Assembly (NCBI GenBank): GCA_032718475.1
Contig: JAUCBJ010006420.1
Coordinates: 43,329 to 107,328, forward strand
Direction of reading: 5' to 3'
Origin: Nemertoderma westbladi
Lineage: Eukaryota; Xenacoelomorpha; Nemertodermatida; Nemertodermatidae
DNA length: 64,000 nt
Part shown: in pieces, positions 48,007 to 58,013 of the stretch
How the letters are laid out: each line of letters begins with the position of its first letter
How positions within the stretch are numbered: the stretch's first letter is position 1
Notes under the pieces: generated by a model
Told to the model about the DNA's origin: nothing
The model's database searches: none
Seen by the model: only the letters and a program-made list of their open reading frames with translations
Program-made: the position numbers and the translations under genes

Positions 48007-48876
48007 AACTCTGCTCAATGGAATGCAGAAACGCTCTGTATCAGAGTTTTCAATGCTCGACAAGAAAGTTCCAACCATAAACGACGCCATGGTGATGTAG
48101 AAATAATGCCGTTTGCTGGGGTTGCCCAATTGGTAATACATAGACCATTCCCACTCTACATCACACCAACGCGGGTCTTTCTTTGGGGAAACATATAAAT
48201 CCTCAACACCAACATAGAGTTTAAGGTATTCCTGAAACTGGTACGGTTTAAAATCGATACCACCATTCAGGATGGCTAGATATCCTAGGCTGGTTTTCTT
48301 CTTTCTGATGTTGTGGAACAGTTCCATACAGTTACCGTGTCTCATCCAGACAAGCAGCATTTGCGTATCACCGAAGTTGTTTAGAGTAAGGATATTATTT
48401 TTTCTATTGCACTGTTTTGGAGCACCGATAAAGTCAATACACAGGTTGCTTTTAATATCCGAGCTGATCTTGGTGATCCGATCGTGGATTATCAGGTTTC
48501 TTACAGCAGAAGGTAATATCCATAGCCCTCTGACTGGTGTGTCCTCGGTTTGTGGAGGAATTCGGCAGTTTAAAACCAATCCTTCGAAGTTTGAAATGAT
48601 TATAATTGAGGATCTACCGGTATTCTTTGAGTTATACTCTGCTTGGTACGCGTCCATCGACTTTATGTGCCCTACCCGTGTCGAACACAATACTTCCGAC
48701 TGTCGAAAGTCGCCATAATATTTGAGTAATGCAGGGTGATTGTTGACGAATTCCTGGTAGCGTTTTGGTTCTACTTCCTTTGAAACCGTGGTCCACTTCC
48801 CCTCATTATCATAGATAATGCAGTTTTGTCTCCTCGACGGTCCCCCTGAAGACTTCCCAGAATGAGCACTGCCCAT
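47947..48876 (-). CDS. Intact 309-codon ORF of unknown function, MGSAHS start
   Basis: The minus-strand frame is open for 309 codons in a region otherwise full of broken genes. The start (ATG 48876) gives MGSAHSGKSSGG, whose Gly2 and Ser6 fit an N-myristoylation signal. The rest is a mixed alpha/beta composition with no transmembrane span and no repeat: EPKRYQEFVNNHPALLKYYG (about 36-55), a hydrophobic VRGLWILPSAV block near the middle and a Trp-rich WCDVEWEWSMYY stretch. It overlaps the plus-strand fragment ending at 48006. A second minus-strand coding fragment lies just upstream. A matrix-like protein of an integrated virus or a lineage-specific gene would both fit; no family is claimed. 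Confidence 0.5.
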   Translation of the reverse strand: MGSAHSGKSSGGPSRRQNCIIYDNEGKWTTVSKEVEPKRYQEFVNNHPALLKYYGDFRQSEVLCSTRVGHIKSMDAYQAEYNSKNTGRSSIIIISNFEGLVLNCRIPPQTEDTPVRGLWILPSAVRNLIIHDRITKISSDIKSNLCIDFIGAPKQCNRKNNILTLNNFGDTQMLLVWMRHGNCMELFHNIRKKKTSLGYLAILNGGIDFKPYQFQEYLKLYVGVEDLYVSPKKDPRWCDVEWEWSMYYQLGNPSKRHYFYITMASFMVGTFLSSIENSDTERFCIPLSRVLARCRLSMINHFETIIFTK

Positions 48877-49014
48877 CCACCTCCGTTACTTTCCAAGTCC
48901 TTTTCAGGCTCGTCCTAGCTCCAGAATACGGTGGCCCACAACTGTCACTACAAACAAAAAACTCACGGCAAGATAAAGAATAGAAAACTTAGATAATTTC
49001 CTTATTTTGCCCTT

Positions 49015-49165
49015 TTTGCCGTGGGTTTTTTCTGCCGTGGTTTTTTTCTGCCATGGGTTTTTTTGGCCGTGGGTTTTTTCTGCCGTGAGATTTTTCTGCC
49101 GTGACTTTTTTCTGCCGTGGAATTTTTCTGCCGTGGGTTTTTTCTGCCGTGGGATTTTTCTGCAG
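49015..49165. repeat. 16-bp tandem repeat in the left subterminal region
   Basis: About nine copies of CCGTGGGTTTTTTCTG with small variations. A shorter, inverted set of related units lies at about 50545-50605 near the other end of the same transposon, so the repeat is a subterminal feature of the element. Frames across it give artificial KPTAEK-type repeats. Confidence 0.9.
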
Positions 49166-49853
49166 TGGTTGTCGTTATGCAACGTTTGAAGGTGAGATTA
49201 GATTCTTTCAAACCAAAGATCCTCAACGCCGCCTAACTGCCGACACACATAGTCGCACTTTACGATTCCCACTAAACGATAGATGCTTGATTGGTTCAAC
49301 CAAAACATTCTGTAACAATGTCAGGCAAGATATTCTGGATAACCATGGCTTTGGATTTGCTTAAATTACAGTTTATTTTTTAGTTTATTCTTGTGCCTAT
49401 TTGCTCATTCATTATAGATTTAATGTCCTTTTTTTATCCTAATAGTTTCTGTGAAAGTGAAAGAAAAGTCTTTCTAGTAAAGTGTTTTGTTATTGTGTTT
49501 TGTTAAATAGTGTTGAAGAAATCCAATTTCGAATTCAGAAATCTATTTCAAAAAGTTTTTACATATTGTCGGCCTAATTCGACCCCCCCCCCCCCCCACG
49601 CCCTTAAATAAATTTTATCCAAAAACTTTAATCCTAATTAAAATTTTAATCAAAAATTACAATCGCGATGTCGAAAAGTCTGATCCTGTTTAAACACTAC
49701 AGTAGTAGTTTCTCTGAGAATACTACGGATATGGGGCGAGCCATGTATTGTTGCAAGTCCATACTGTATCACTACTGAGATGGGGTGAGCCATATGGTAT
49801 GGCAAGACGAGTCCATCCACATTACTGTATTGCGGCGGCGATACAGTTTTCTG

Positions 49854-50318
49854 TTATTTTCTATTATTGTTTGATTTTGTCACCTTGAGCCATATGATCT
49901 TTCTACTATAACCATCGATTGCCCCGTGAATAGGAAATCCAAATGGCTTCATTTTATCGTAGCCATCAATATGCCATGCATAGTTAGCAGGTCCCGGGTT
50001 ATGATAAATTCTTCGCTGCAACTTATGGCGCGCTCGTAATTGAGAATTTTCAGGGTCCAGTTCTCTTAGAACCTCTTCCCCAAACTGACGTGGAAAATAA
50101 ATACCTTCTAGGCGCAGAGTGTGCCAAATGGCTCGATAACCAGCCATGGCGGATGGTCCCTGCAACAATTCACTGATTCGAGCAATTGCTGTTTCTTGAA
50201 AAGTATTGTTTCGACGTTTTAAACCATAGTCTTTCAGACGACGCAGCAATGTAGAATGACTTATGGAGATGCCATGTAGTTCCAAAAATTCCAGAATCTC
50301 TAAGATATTCAAACCCAA
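49854..50318 (-). pseudogene. rve-type integrase/transposase, C-terminally truncated
   Basis: 154 codons. The N-terminus is a helix-turn-helix (GISISHSTLLRRLKDYGL, about 16-33), then a GYRAIWHTLRLEGIYFPR segment, then the catalytic core start YAWHIDGYDKMKPFG and GAIDGYSRKIIWL with the first conserved Asp residues. It stops before the expected N-D and E motifs, so no complete DDE triad is present. The family is widespread in fish and invertebrates. It sits inside matched TIRs (48927-50695), so this is the element's decayed transposase. The upstream ATG may not be the original start. Confidence 0.85.
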
Positions 50319-50701
50319 CGCTAAAATATTCGCAGATCAGTTCTCTTTACGCTCTCGAGTCAATTACTGTAGGATGTACTATATGGTAACACAGCCGCTG
50401 TACTAGGAACCCTGGATGAAGGCTCTGGAACTCACAGTGCACTTCAGTATACTGTACTTCAGTACTGTATGTTCTTGAATTACAGTTGGCCTACTACAGT
50501 ATAATACAGGAACTAGTAGATCAAGTATGAATATTGAATAGGCAAGAAAAAGGCACGGCAGAAAAAACACGGCAGAAAAAAGTGACGGCAGAAAAAACCC
50601 ATGGCAGAAGTGGTAAAAGAACGAAATTAGCTAAATTTTATATTCTTTATCTTGCCGTGAGTTATTCTTTGTAGTGACAGTTGTGGGCCACCGTACCAGA
50701 A

Positions 50702-50995
50702 AGCTTCAGGGCGGGCATACAAGTTTTTCATATCGACATCCTCTCGGCTGGTGATCTTTAACACTCGAACATTCTCTGATAATTGCTATCTCCAATGTTG
50801 TTTAAAGTTTTCTGCTCTGGATTGATGACACCATAGCAATTCAATATACCATTCCAGTTCATACAGCAGTCGTTCTGTCAGAGCTACATTGCTCAGTAAT
50901 TAATTCAGTTAATTTGTTGCAGGTAAATAGGAAAGTTACAAATCAAAAGTCTGGAAATACTGATTCCACAGCAACTGTATTTCCTCTTGAACATT
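50702..50995 (-). pseudogene. Coding fragment upstream of the 309-codon ORF
   Basis: Minus-strand fragments VQEEIQLLWNQYFQTFDL (near 50940-50980), LTERLLYELEWYIELLWC (near 50830-50885) and VLKITSREDVDMKNLYARPE (near 50705-50765) lie in broken frames. With the transposon at 48927-50695 removed, the last piece runs to a stop about 45 bp before the MGSAHS start. Two adjacent same-strand genes split by an insertion is the simplest reading. The family is unknown. Confidence 0.4.
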
Positions 50996-51009
50996 ATTGA
51001 ATTAGGTAT

Positions 51010-51400
51010 TAGGTTTGTAAGCTGTTGTACTTTCCATATTCATTCATTAGCTTTCAGTTAACATTCGCCATTACTTTTTATGCCTTTTTTATGACCCTTT
51101 TTGTCCGTTCTTTTTTAATTCTTGATATTTCTTTATTTCTTTTTTATTATTATCTTTTTACATCATAATTTTTCTTTTGATATTATTTTTCCTCTTTTTC
51201 ATTTCATTATACACCTTTTTTCGTCTTTTTTAGATCTATCATTTGGTTTTAAGCCCCCGCGGCTATCATTGGGTATTTTGAGTAATAATAGTAATAGTAA
51301 AATAATGAGTTTCCTAGGTGAGGAACCCATATTGAACGACAAAATGCTCTTATTGCGGCTACATGAATTCTTCATTCCAATGCAATCTGTTCACCTTTTC
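51010..51400. other. T-rich non-coding interval
   Basis: Strongly T-rich sequence between the broken coding fragment and the 66-bp repeats. A 100-codon ORF at 51122-51424 has a low-complexity Phe/Ile-rich start and no recognisable motif; it is probably chance. Confidence 0.45.
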
Positions 51401-51412
51401 CAAACGCTTGTA

Positions 51413-51615
51413 GCTAAAGAATGAAAGCAAAAATAATAATTCTGGCTCACCCAGGAAGGGGGAGGGAGGTGAAACTTGTAGCTAAAGAATGAAAGCAAAA
51501 ATACAAATTCTGGCTCACCCAGGCAGGAGTGGAAGTGAAACTTGTAGCTTAAGAATGAAAGCAAAAATAAAAATTCTGGTACACCCAGGAAGGAGGAGGG
51601 AGGTGAAACTGTCTC
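51413..51615. repeat. Three tandem units of about 66 bp
   Basis: Each unit holds AAGAATGAAAGCAAAAATA, ATTCTGG, ACACCCAGG or CTCACCCAGG and a GGAGGGAGGTGAAACT-like end. No coding role is supported. Confidence 0.88.
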
Positions 51616-51665
51616 TGTTTCAAATTCCATGCAGTCTCATTAAGATTTTGTAGAAAAAGGGTTGG

Positions 51666-51836
51666 GGGGGGGGGGGGGGGGGGGCAGGTACCTGAATAAT
51701 GACACTATATTCCAGGACATGGTGTAACCGGTGTGGATTGTGACCCTAACTGGCTTCTTGATCCCCGCGGCCGTTTGGAAGAGGACAGTGGCAGAGTTAG
51801 AGTTTTTCAGCCATGATCTTGTGCTTTATTATTTAA
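51666..51836. repeat. 175-bp inverted repeat, right arm
   Basis: Inverted copy of 45133-45306, starting with a G run (about 51665-51684) and ending GTGCTTTATTATT. See the left arm. Confidence 0.9.
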
Positions 51837-51984
51837 CTTCTTTATAATTTCCATGATTTAATTAATTAATTCAATTATTAAAGCAATGTAACCTTTCTTT
51901 CATATTATCGTAAATGATATGATTTAATAAACGTAATTCTTGATAATAAATAAAAATAAAATTACAGCATTAATAATAATAATA

Positions 51985-52260
51985 ATCAATAAATCCAGCA
52001 AACAAATGCTCTGGTATTGCGACAAATGCTAACTTCTTCAAAAGGGTTGGAAAGGCCCCCTTCCCCTTCTTAACTAACAGTCTTTTGATGAGATTCTTGA
52101 TAAAAGCATGTCAAAATAGAATACGAGACCTTCTTTGTCGGTCCATAGACACCTACGTCGAGTGGCTGAAGAGCTCTTGATGTATTTGGAGGAAGAGCAA
52201 CAATGAAAACGGATTCTTCTATGGTAACAGCAGTGCGATAAGTAATATGAGAAGTTCTGT
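51985..52260 (-). pseudogene. Fragment of a pogo-type DDE transposase
   Basis: The minus strand reads VFIVALPPNTSRALQPLDVG (about 52145-52204) and then, after a break, a FPTLLKKLAF and PEHLFAGFI stretch (about 52010-52060). LPPN...LQPLDVG is the third catalytic block of pogo/jerky-type transposases, and the second stretch is the region that follows it. It is a different copy from the one at 12.9 kb and on the opposite strand. Confidence 0.75.
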
Positions 52261-52439
52261 TACTAACTTACTCCTCACCATATGGAAAAGAATGGTAAAG
52301 AATGTGGAGCAGATGAATGCTCTGAGTACATTTCCTGATAATATTGGTATAATGCAGGTGTTTAAGTAGTGGTTGTCCTCCCACTAAACATTATTGGGAA
52401 GATGTCTCATCTCAATCTGTTGAAGATGAAGGTCAGGCT

Positions 52440-53060
52440 ATTATTACATCTGTATCTGATTATTTGGATATGACTCATAATTCTACCCTTTCAATTCAAA
52501 CAAGTGTTGTCACATCTCAGCCTGATATTAATACTCCTGCAAAATATCCAAATACCAGTAATACACCTTTGTTTAAAATACCTGCTGAATCTGTGATATT
52601 TGATACACCCCACCCACCATCATCATCAACTACTACTCCATCTATCTGTATAAATAGGCCTAGCCATTCAAATTTTAATATTTTGGACCAAACATTTATT
52701 CCTGAATGCGCAGTTTGATGAGACTGTTATTTCAAAGAGGAAGTATCACGCAGTTCATAGTACAGTTAAGTCTGGTCCCGTATGGATGGCGACAGCATTA
52801 GAAGTTTCACCATCTTCTAAGAAGAGTCAAAAGATGTCCGTGCAATATATTCCTGATATATCAGGGGATTCACTCAGACATCCTATCGAACATTTGGTGG
52901 CTGATAACGCCACTGTCACAACAGACTGTCACAAGAGTTATGCCACCATTGGTCAACGGGTACGGTCTGACATAAACCACCAATCTGTGAATCACTCTGG
53001 GAATGAATGCTCTGGTTCTAAATTTGTCATGGAAGACTGTAAAATACTGATAATTATATT
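52440..53060 (+). pseudogene. Possible IS1595/ISXO2-like transposase fragment after a Ser/Thr/Pro-rich stretch
   Basis: A low-complexity frame (52464-52718) full of Ser, Thr and Pro is followed by a frame from about 52729 with SGDSLRHPIEHLVADNATVT, TDCHKSYATI and SDINHQSVNHS. This pattern (V...ATV.TD...SY..I, then VNHS) resembles the DDE core of IS1595-type transposases. No complete triad is visible. The frame ends at 53097. A small downstream stretch after TTTTCGCAG (53073) may be an exon. The call is tentative. Confidence 0.45.
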
Positions 53061-53263
53061 TTGCTTTTCGCAGGAGAGACAGTACCCTCTTCTATAGGTA
53101 ATATAGTGTACATGTGTTAATTATTAGCTTTGGGTTTATTTCTATGTATTTGGTTTATCCACAAGTTTGGCTTTGTTCTGTTATAATTTTGTTTTTGTTT
53201 CGTCAATTAATTGTGCGGTTAATTTGTCATTCGTGGCCTTAATTGGCTACATGAAACACTAAC

Positions 53264-53356
53264 AAGTGCGGGGTCTGTGGGAAAACTTATAAGAAGTCTG
53301 ATGGGAGCCATTGGATCAGCTGTAACAAAAGAGTAAAAGACACTGGCAAGTGTTAA
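53264..53356 (+). pseudogene. PHD-like zinc-finger exon end (copy B)
   Basis: Reads KCGVCGKTYKKSDGSHWISC and ends KDTGKC before TAA. Cys spacing C-x2-C and the W-x2-C unit resemble the first half of a PHD finger at the C-terminus of pogo-type transposases. It is duplicated, inverted, in copy C. Confidence 0.5.
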
Positions 53357-53876
53357 ATATTTGTACCCTTTGTATAGGAAATAAGTAGCTCTATTATGAC
53401 ATTTTGTTACATTATGAAAAACTTATCACAGCTCTGGTGATGTCCTCCAATATTCCTAAACAGTCTAATATTCAGATATTAAATTGTTTTATTAAATTGC
53501 GAGGCAAGTGTAGTCGAGGGGGCAAACGGATTACCACGTTGCTGATTGATAGGGGTAGTGTGTGAAATTGGAGACATCATATTGACAGTGTTGGTTCTCA
53601 CTGAGGACATCATTTGTTTGGTTCAGAAGAGAATTTAAAATTAAGCATTGTTGTTTTGGTTTCGGTGGTCTTAGTTCAACATCTCCTAAAAACGCAAATT
53701 AAATTAAACAAATTTTGATCATTATAATTACATATATCATTATATAATATCAACAAATCATTGTATTATCTTGGCACCGAGATTACTAACTCTTGAAATT
53801 AATTGTAACACAATTAATTCTATGTCACTAAGTATTTTTGGTTAAATTATTTAGTCACCTCACACAAACTGATTAG

Positions 53877-54255
53877 TTGATTGACAAAGTATGTTTACGT
53901 ACTTTGCACAAGGGTTCTATGAGGAAATACCTCCCAAGAGAGGTACGGGACCTCTCTAATCTTTTCCGAATGTGCCAATCTAAAGTCCGGAAAGTTAACC
54001 AGGTAGCTGAGACCACATTCAAGAATATATTTCGTCAAGAATACAACTTAGGTATACATCACCCTAAGAAAGATAAGAACCTCACTTGCCACATAAAGGA
54101 ATGCTGTGTTAATCAAGCACAAGGAGGAGAAAGACAATGTCAATGGTTTTTTTTGAGGATATGCAAAAGATCAGAGATGAAGGGTTATACATACATGCCA
54201 GCCGATTCAATACATGCCTGGATAGAGAAAATCAGTAAAGAGTGCATTGTTTGGG
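53877..54255 (+). pseudogene. RNase H-like transposase-family protein (copy B), internally deleted
   Basis: The same protein as in copy C (FRQEYNLGIHHPKKDKNLTC near 54020-54080), but about 300 bp present in C are missing between SEMKG and YMPADSIHAW (junction near 54185), removing the presumed catalytic core. The frame then runs into the 30-bp array, giving a spurious 509-codon ORF that ends at 55406. Confidence 0.65.
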
Positions 54256-55385
54256 CCCCTCACAACGCAGTAAGAGGTAAGTTCAATCAACACAACGCAG
54301 TCAGGGGTAGGTTCAATCAACACAACGCAGTCCGATCTAAGTTCAATGGAGTCAACGCAGTCAAAGGTAAGTTTAATGGACACAACACAGTCAGAGGTAA
54401 TTTCAATCAACACAATGCAGTCAGAGGTAGGTTTAATCAACACAACGCAGTCAGAGTTAGGTTCAATCAACACAACGCAGTCAGAGGTAGTATCAATCAA
54501 CACAACGCAGTCAGAGGTAGGTTTAATAAACACAACGCAGTCAGAGTTAAGTTCAATCAATACAATGCAGTCAGAGGTAGGTTCAATCAACACAATGCAG
54601 TCAGAGGTAAGTTCAATCAACACAACGCAGTCAGAGGTAAGTTCAATCGACACAACACAGTCAAGGGTAAGTTCAATCGACACAACACAGTCAGGGGTAG
54701 GTTCAATCAACACAACGCAGTCAGAGGTAGGTTCAATCAACACAATGCAGTCCGATGTAAGGTCAATAGAGTCAACGCAGTCAGAGGTAAGTTTAATAGA
54801 CACAATGCAGTCAGAGGTAAGTTCAATCAACACAACGCAGTCCAATGTAAGTTCAATGGAGTCAATGCAGTCAGAGGTAGGTTCAATCGACATAACGCAG
54901 TCAGAGGAAGGTTCAATCAACACAATGCAGTCAGAGGTAGGTTCAATCAACACCACGCAGTCAGAGGTAGGTTCAATCAACACAACGCAGTCAGAGGTAA
55001 GTTCAATCAACACAATGCAGTCAGAGGTAAGTTCAATCAACACAACGCAGTCAGAGGTAAGTTCAATCGACACAACACAGTCAGGGGTAAGTTCAATCGA
55101 CACAACACAGTCAGGGGTAGGTTCAATCAACACAACACAGTCAGAGGTAGGTTCAATCAACATAATGCAGTCCGATGTAAGTTCAATGGAGTGAATGCAG
55201 TCAGAGGTAAGTTTAATGGACACAATGCAGTCAAAGGTAAGTTCACTCGACACATCACAGTCATGGGTAGGTTCAATCAACACAACGCAGTCCGATATAA
55301 GTTCAATGGAATCAACGTAGTCAGAGGTAAGTTTAATGGACACAATGCAGACAGAGGTAAGTTCAATCGAGACAATGCAGTTGTA
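54255..55385 (+). repeat. 30-bp tandem array with splice-donor-like motif (copy B)
   Basis: About 38 units of the same 30-bp repeat as at 39128-40310, here on the plus strand and again directly after the transposase-like frame. The array is similar in length in both copies but not identical in unit order. Unit variants include GGTAAGT, GGTAGGT and GTTAAGT. Confidence 0.95.
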
Positions 55386-55480
55386 ACATCTTATTTAAGT
55401 GTGTGACATTAGGTAATTAAGTATAGTAAATATTATGTATGTAAAATGTAGGTTCTTATTGATAAATATTGTACATAGGA

Positions 55481-55690
55481 GACAGTTGAGGGTTCCACCA
55501 GTGCAGCTTCTGGAGAACCTATGGTTACGGAAGCCAACACACCCCCTAGCTTTACATTCCCCCTGCCGGTGCCATGACTTCGGCCAACATTTCTTCTGCG
55601 GAAAACCCAACCTTGGAGGCATCCCTTCGTTTTACACCTCAACGTTATACAATTCCACCACATGTGATCAATGGAATGTGTGGTGTAATT
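55481..55690 (+). pseudogene. Ser/Thr/Pro-rich exon of unknown function (copy B)
   Basis: After an acceptor-like TACATAG the frame reads ETVEGSTSAASGEP and TEANTPPSFTFPLPVP. A neighbouring frame continues MTSANISSAENPTLEASLRF and TPQRYTIPPHVING. Copies lie at 38830-39045 (minus) and, lacking the first part, at 41977-42111. The composition suggests a disordered segment, and the frame change suggests decay or a missing splice. Confidence 0.4.
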
Positions 55691-55746
55691 AGTTTTATTA
55701 TTAGTTTTTATTTAGTTTAGAGTAGTAGAGTTAGTTTAAAAGAAAA

Positions 55747-56699
55747 CTACTAGTATCGGCATGCTGCATTGCAGCTGCATTTTTAAGAATGCTGTGCCGG
55801 CTTGTCGACAAAATTGCGCCGCCACGACTCCCTATCACCCATGACATTTGCTAGATCATCCGCATCTTCAAGACCAGTGTCCTTTAAGATGCGTCTCAAG
55901 AAAGTCATGGGCTGTCCACCATGCTTATTCACTCCATGAGGCTGCCAAAGTACAATTGTACTTGACACAATGAACCTGGCGTAGCATTCTTGTGAATGTG
56001 CCATCCAGAGATTTGGTATCCTCAGCAGTTAGAGCCCAGCATGGACTCCATAGATGAGTACTGGAACTACTGCTGCTCTAAATAATCGGACCTTAAGTTT
56101 CCAATTAATTCTCGGTGACTTCCAAATCCTGGAAAGCCTATTCAAGACTGCCCATGCCTTTCCCTTACGTATTCGAAGGTCCTCACCTGACTTCCAGATC
56201 CATGATCCCAGGTAACAGAAGTCGTCCGGGGTGCTTTTTTGCCGAGGCAGCTCTCGGGGCAAATACCACACCCTGGTTTGCCGTTCTACAGGGTGGGTGT
56301 CGCAGTGGAGTCAGATATGAGGCCCATCACCCATATCTACTCTGGCGCACATGATCCACCATTGGCTGTGCAGCTCATCACTGGGTCATGCCCTGTACCC
56401 CTGCTGACAGGTGCAGGTCGCAGTGAAGTGTACTCAGAGTGGACATGAGAACACTCTACTCCTTACCAGCCATAGGTAGATCACCATCTGCCTGGCCAGG
56501 CCATATACCCCTGTAGCCAAGTATATGGGTCGTTAATCCAGGACCAACGGCGTCCTTATCCCAGAACGATGGGGGTCCTAGTTACAGGACCAGATTTGCC
56601 CTAGTAAGAGGGTCTATGCAGCTACAGGTGGCACCTCCTTTATGCTGCATGGAGGTGGCAATTTTTCTTGATCAATGACCTAGAATACCTGACCTGACC
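55747..56699 (-). mobile_element. Internally deleted RTE-like LINE copy with its 5' leader
   Basis: An 11-bp target duplication TTAAAAGAAAA at 55736-55746 and 56700-56710 gives exact borders, confirmed by the empty site in copy A (about 42155-42170). The minus-strand element begins AGGTCAGGTCAGGTATTCTA (5' leader, 56699 to about 56231) and jumps straight to the C-terminal RT region (DDFCYLGSWIWKSGEDL) and the CTAGTAG-type 3' end. The leader is absent from the long copy at 34445-37586. Confidence 0.92.
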
Positions 56700-57007
56700 T
56701 TAAAAGAAAAGAAGAAGAGTAAGTTTAAAATTATAATATGTAATATATTCTAATGTTACCAAAAGGCCTAGTAGGTAAATATAACATTATATTATAACAG
56801 ATGAATTTTTGATTGACATGTTTAAATTTTCTATCAATAAAACTTATGGGGCCACATACAGTGATTAATTATCTTGTTGTGTAACCTTGTTGTTATAATC
56901 TAATAGTTATAAGCCTGTTCCTGAATTGGTTAGTTATATATATTCTTACATTTTAAATTATATACTATAAATTAGTATTGATAAATAAGTTTAGTTTTTT
57001 TATTTAT

Positions 57008-57534
57008 AAGCAGGCTGATATGTCGATGAAATATAAAAGGTTTGAGTTCGGTGTCCAACTGGTAGACTGATAATATAATATGAACTATTGATAGCATACA
57101 GGCATAGGAGCAATAACCAGAAATAATATGTAGGCCTATAGCAGCACCGCAATGACGGTCGAACTATGTCGCCTGTCCCACGGTAAACTGGTGACTACTG
57201 AGTAAACTGACCGGTAGTGGGGCAGGCAACATGATATATAGGTTACTGCACTTGGGGCCTTGTTACTCAGTCGATGCTTGCCCCCCATTGGCCAATAACC
57301 TAATTCTCGTCCTCCTATCTCTCTGGGAGTGTTCTCCCCTTGCTACTGTCATTCTCTCTCTCGGAGGTATCTTGACCTCTAACCTCTATTGTGCGAGGCC
57401 CTTTGGGGTTTGTCGTCCCCGTTTATTGGGGGATACGAGGTTGATTGGCAATCAACCCCGTGCTTCCCAATATTGCTTAAGGGTCTCGCTGGCCCAACTT
57501 TGTGGGGTGGTTAGCGGAATTGATTCGCTGACAA
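57008..57534. other. Unrelated sequence replacing an exon of copy B
   Basis: A and C carry an intron end and a Pro/Gln-rich exon here (about 42472-42733 in A). B instead has about 525 bp of different, more GC-rich sequence beginning AGCAGGCTGATATGTCG and ending GATTCGCTGACA. It contains a TATATAGG and starts TG and ends CA like a solo LTR, but no target duplication exists because host bases were lost. The 119-codon ORF at 57231-57590 is not recognisable. Confidence 0.55.
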
Positions 57535-58013
57535 TTATGTTTATTTCATTGTTTTTTATGGGCAATGTTGACTGCAATAAAGAATTATAATTATTATTAT
57601 TAATAACATTTTATGTTTCATTAAAAAACAATAGTTTAATTATATAATTTATTCTGTCCTAAATTGTACTTGTAAATTTAAATTGTATTTCTTACTGAAT
57701 CGCATGAAAATTATAATAATCATACTGATAATTTGTCCATAGTCAGTTAATTATATTAAAAATTTACATTATGTAGAAAGTAATTGTTTTGTATTTTTGT
57801 TTTGTATTAAGTGGTTAATTTGCCCCGCCTGAGGTGTATCTTCCTCTATAAATAATGTAGAAAGTAATTGATACATAAGACACCTAACACGCTCTGAAAG
57901 AAAAAGCTACTTACTACTCAATTAAACTAAACTAAAACTAAAACTTAACTAAACTACTTATCATACTTACAATATTTTTTTCTACTAATACAATTATTTT
58001 TTACTTTTCACAG

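Larger units (their letters stand above)
48927..50695. mobile_element. 1.77-kb DNA transposon with rve-type transposase remnant, 6-bp TSD
   Basis: The left end TACGGTGGCCCACAACTGTC and the inverted right end GACAGTTGTGGGCCACCGTA match exactly, and similarity continues for about 90 bp (aactcacggcaagataaagaata). CCAGAA at 48921-48926 and 50696-50701 is a perfect 6-bp target duplication. Both subterminal zones carry ACGGCAGAAAAAA repeats. It holds a partial minus-strand integrase-like ORF and a C run at 49583-49597. The TIR start, TSD length and rve protein resemble the IS3EU superfamily as I recall it; the name is provisional. Confidence 0.87.

Noticed and set aside
48996-49226. Lys-rich KPTAEKSHGRK-type repeat proteins
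   Set aside because: Translation of the 16-bp subterminal minisatellite of the rve-type transposon.
54255-55385. CRISPR-like 30-bp repeats
   Set aside because: No spacers; each 30-bp unit is itself the whole period.
53877-55406. A 509-codon plus-strand ORF in copy B
   Set aside because: Same artefact: a deleted transposase-like start fused by frame chance to the 30-bp array.
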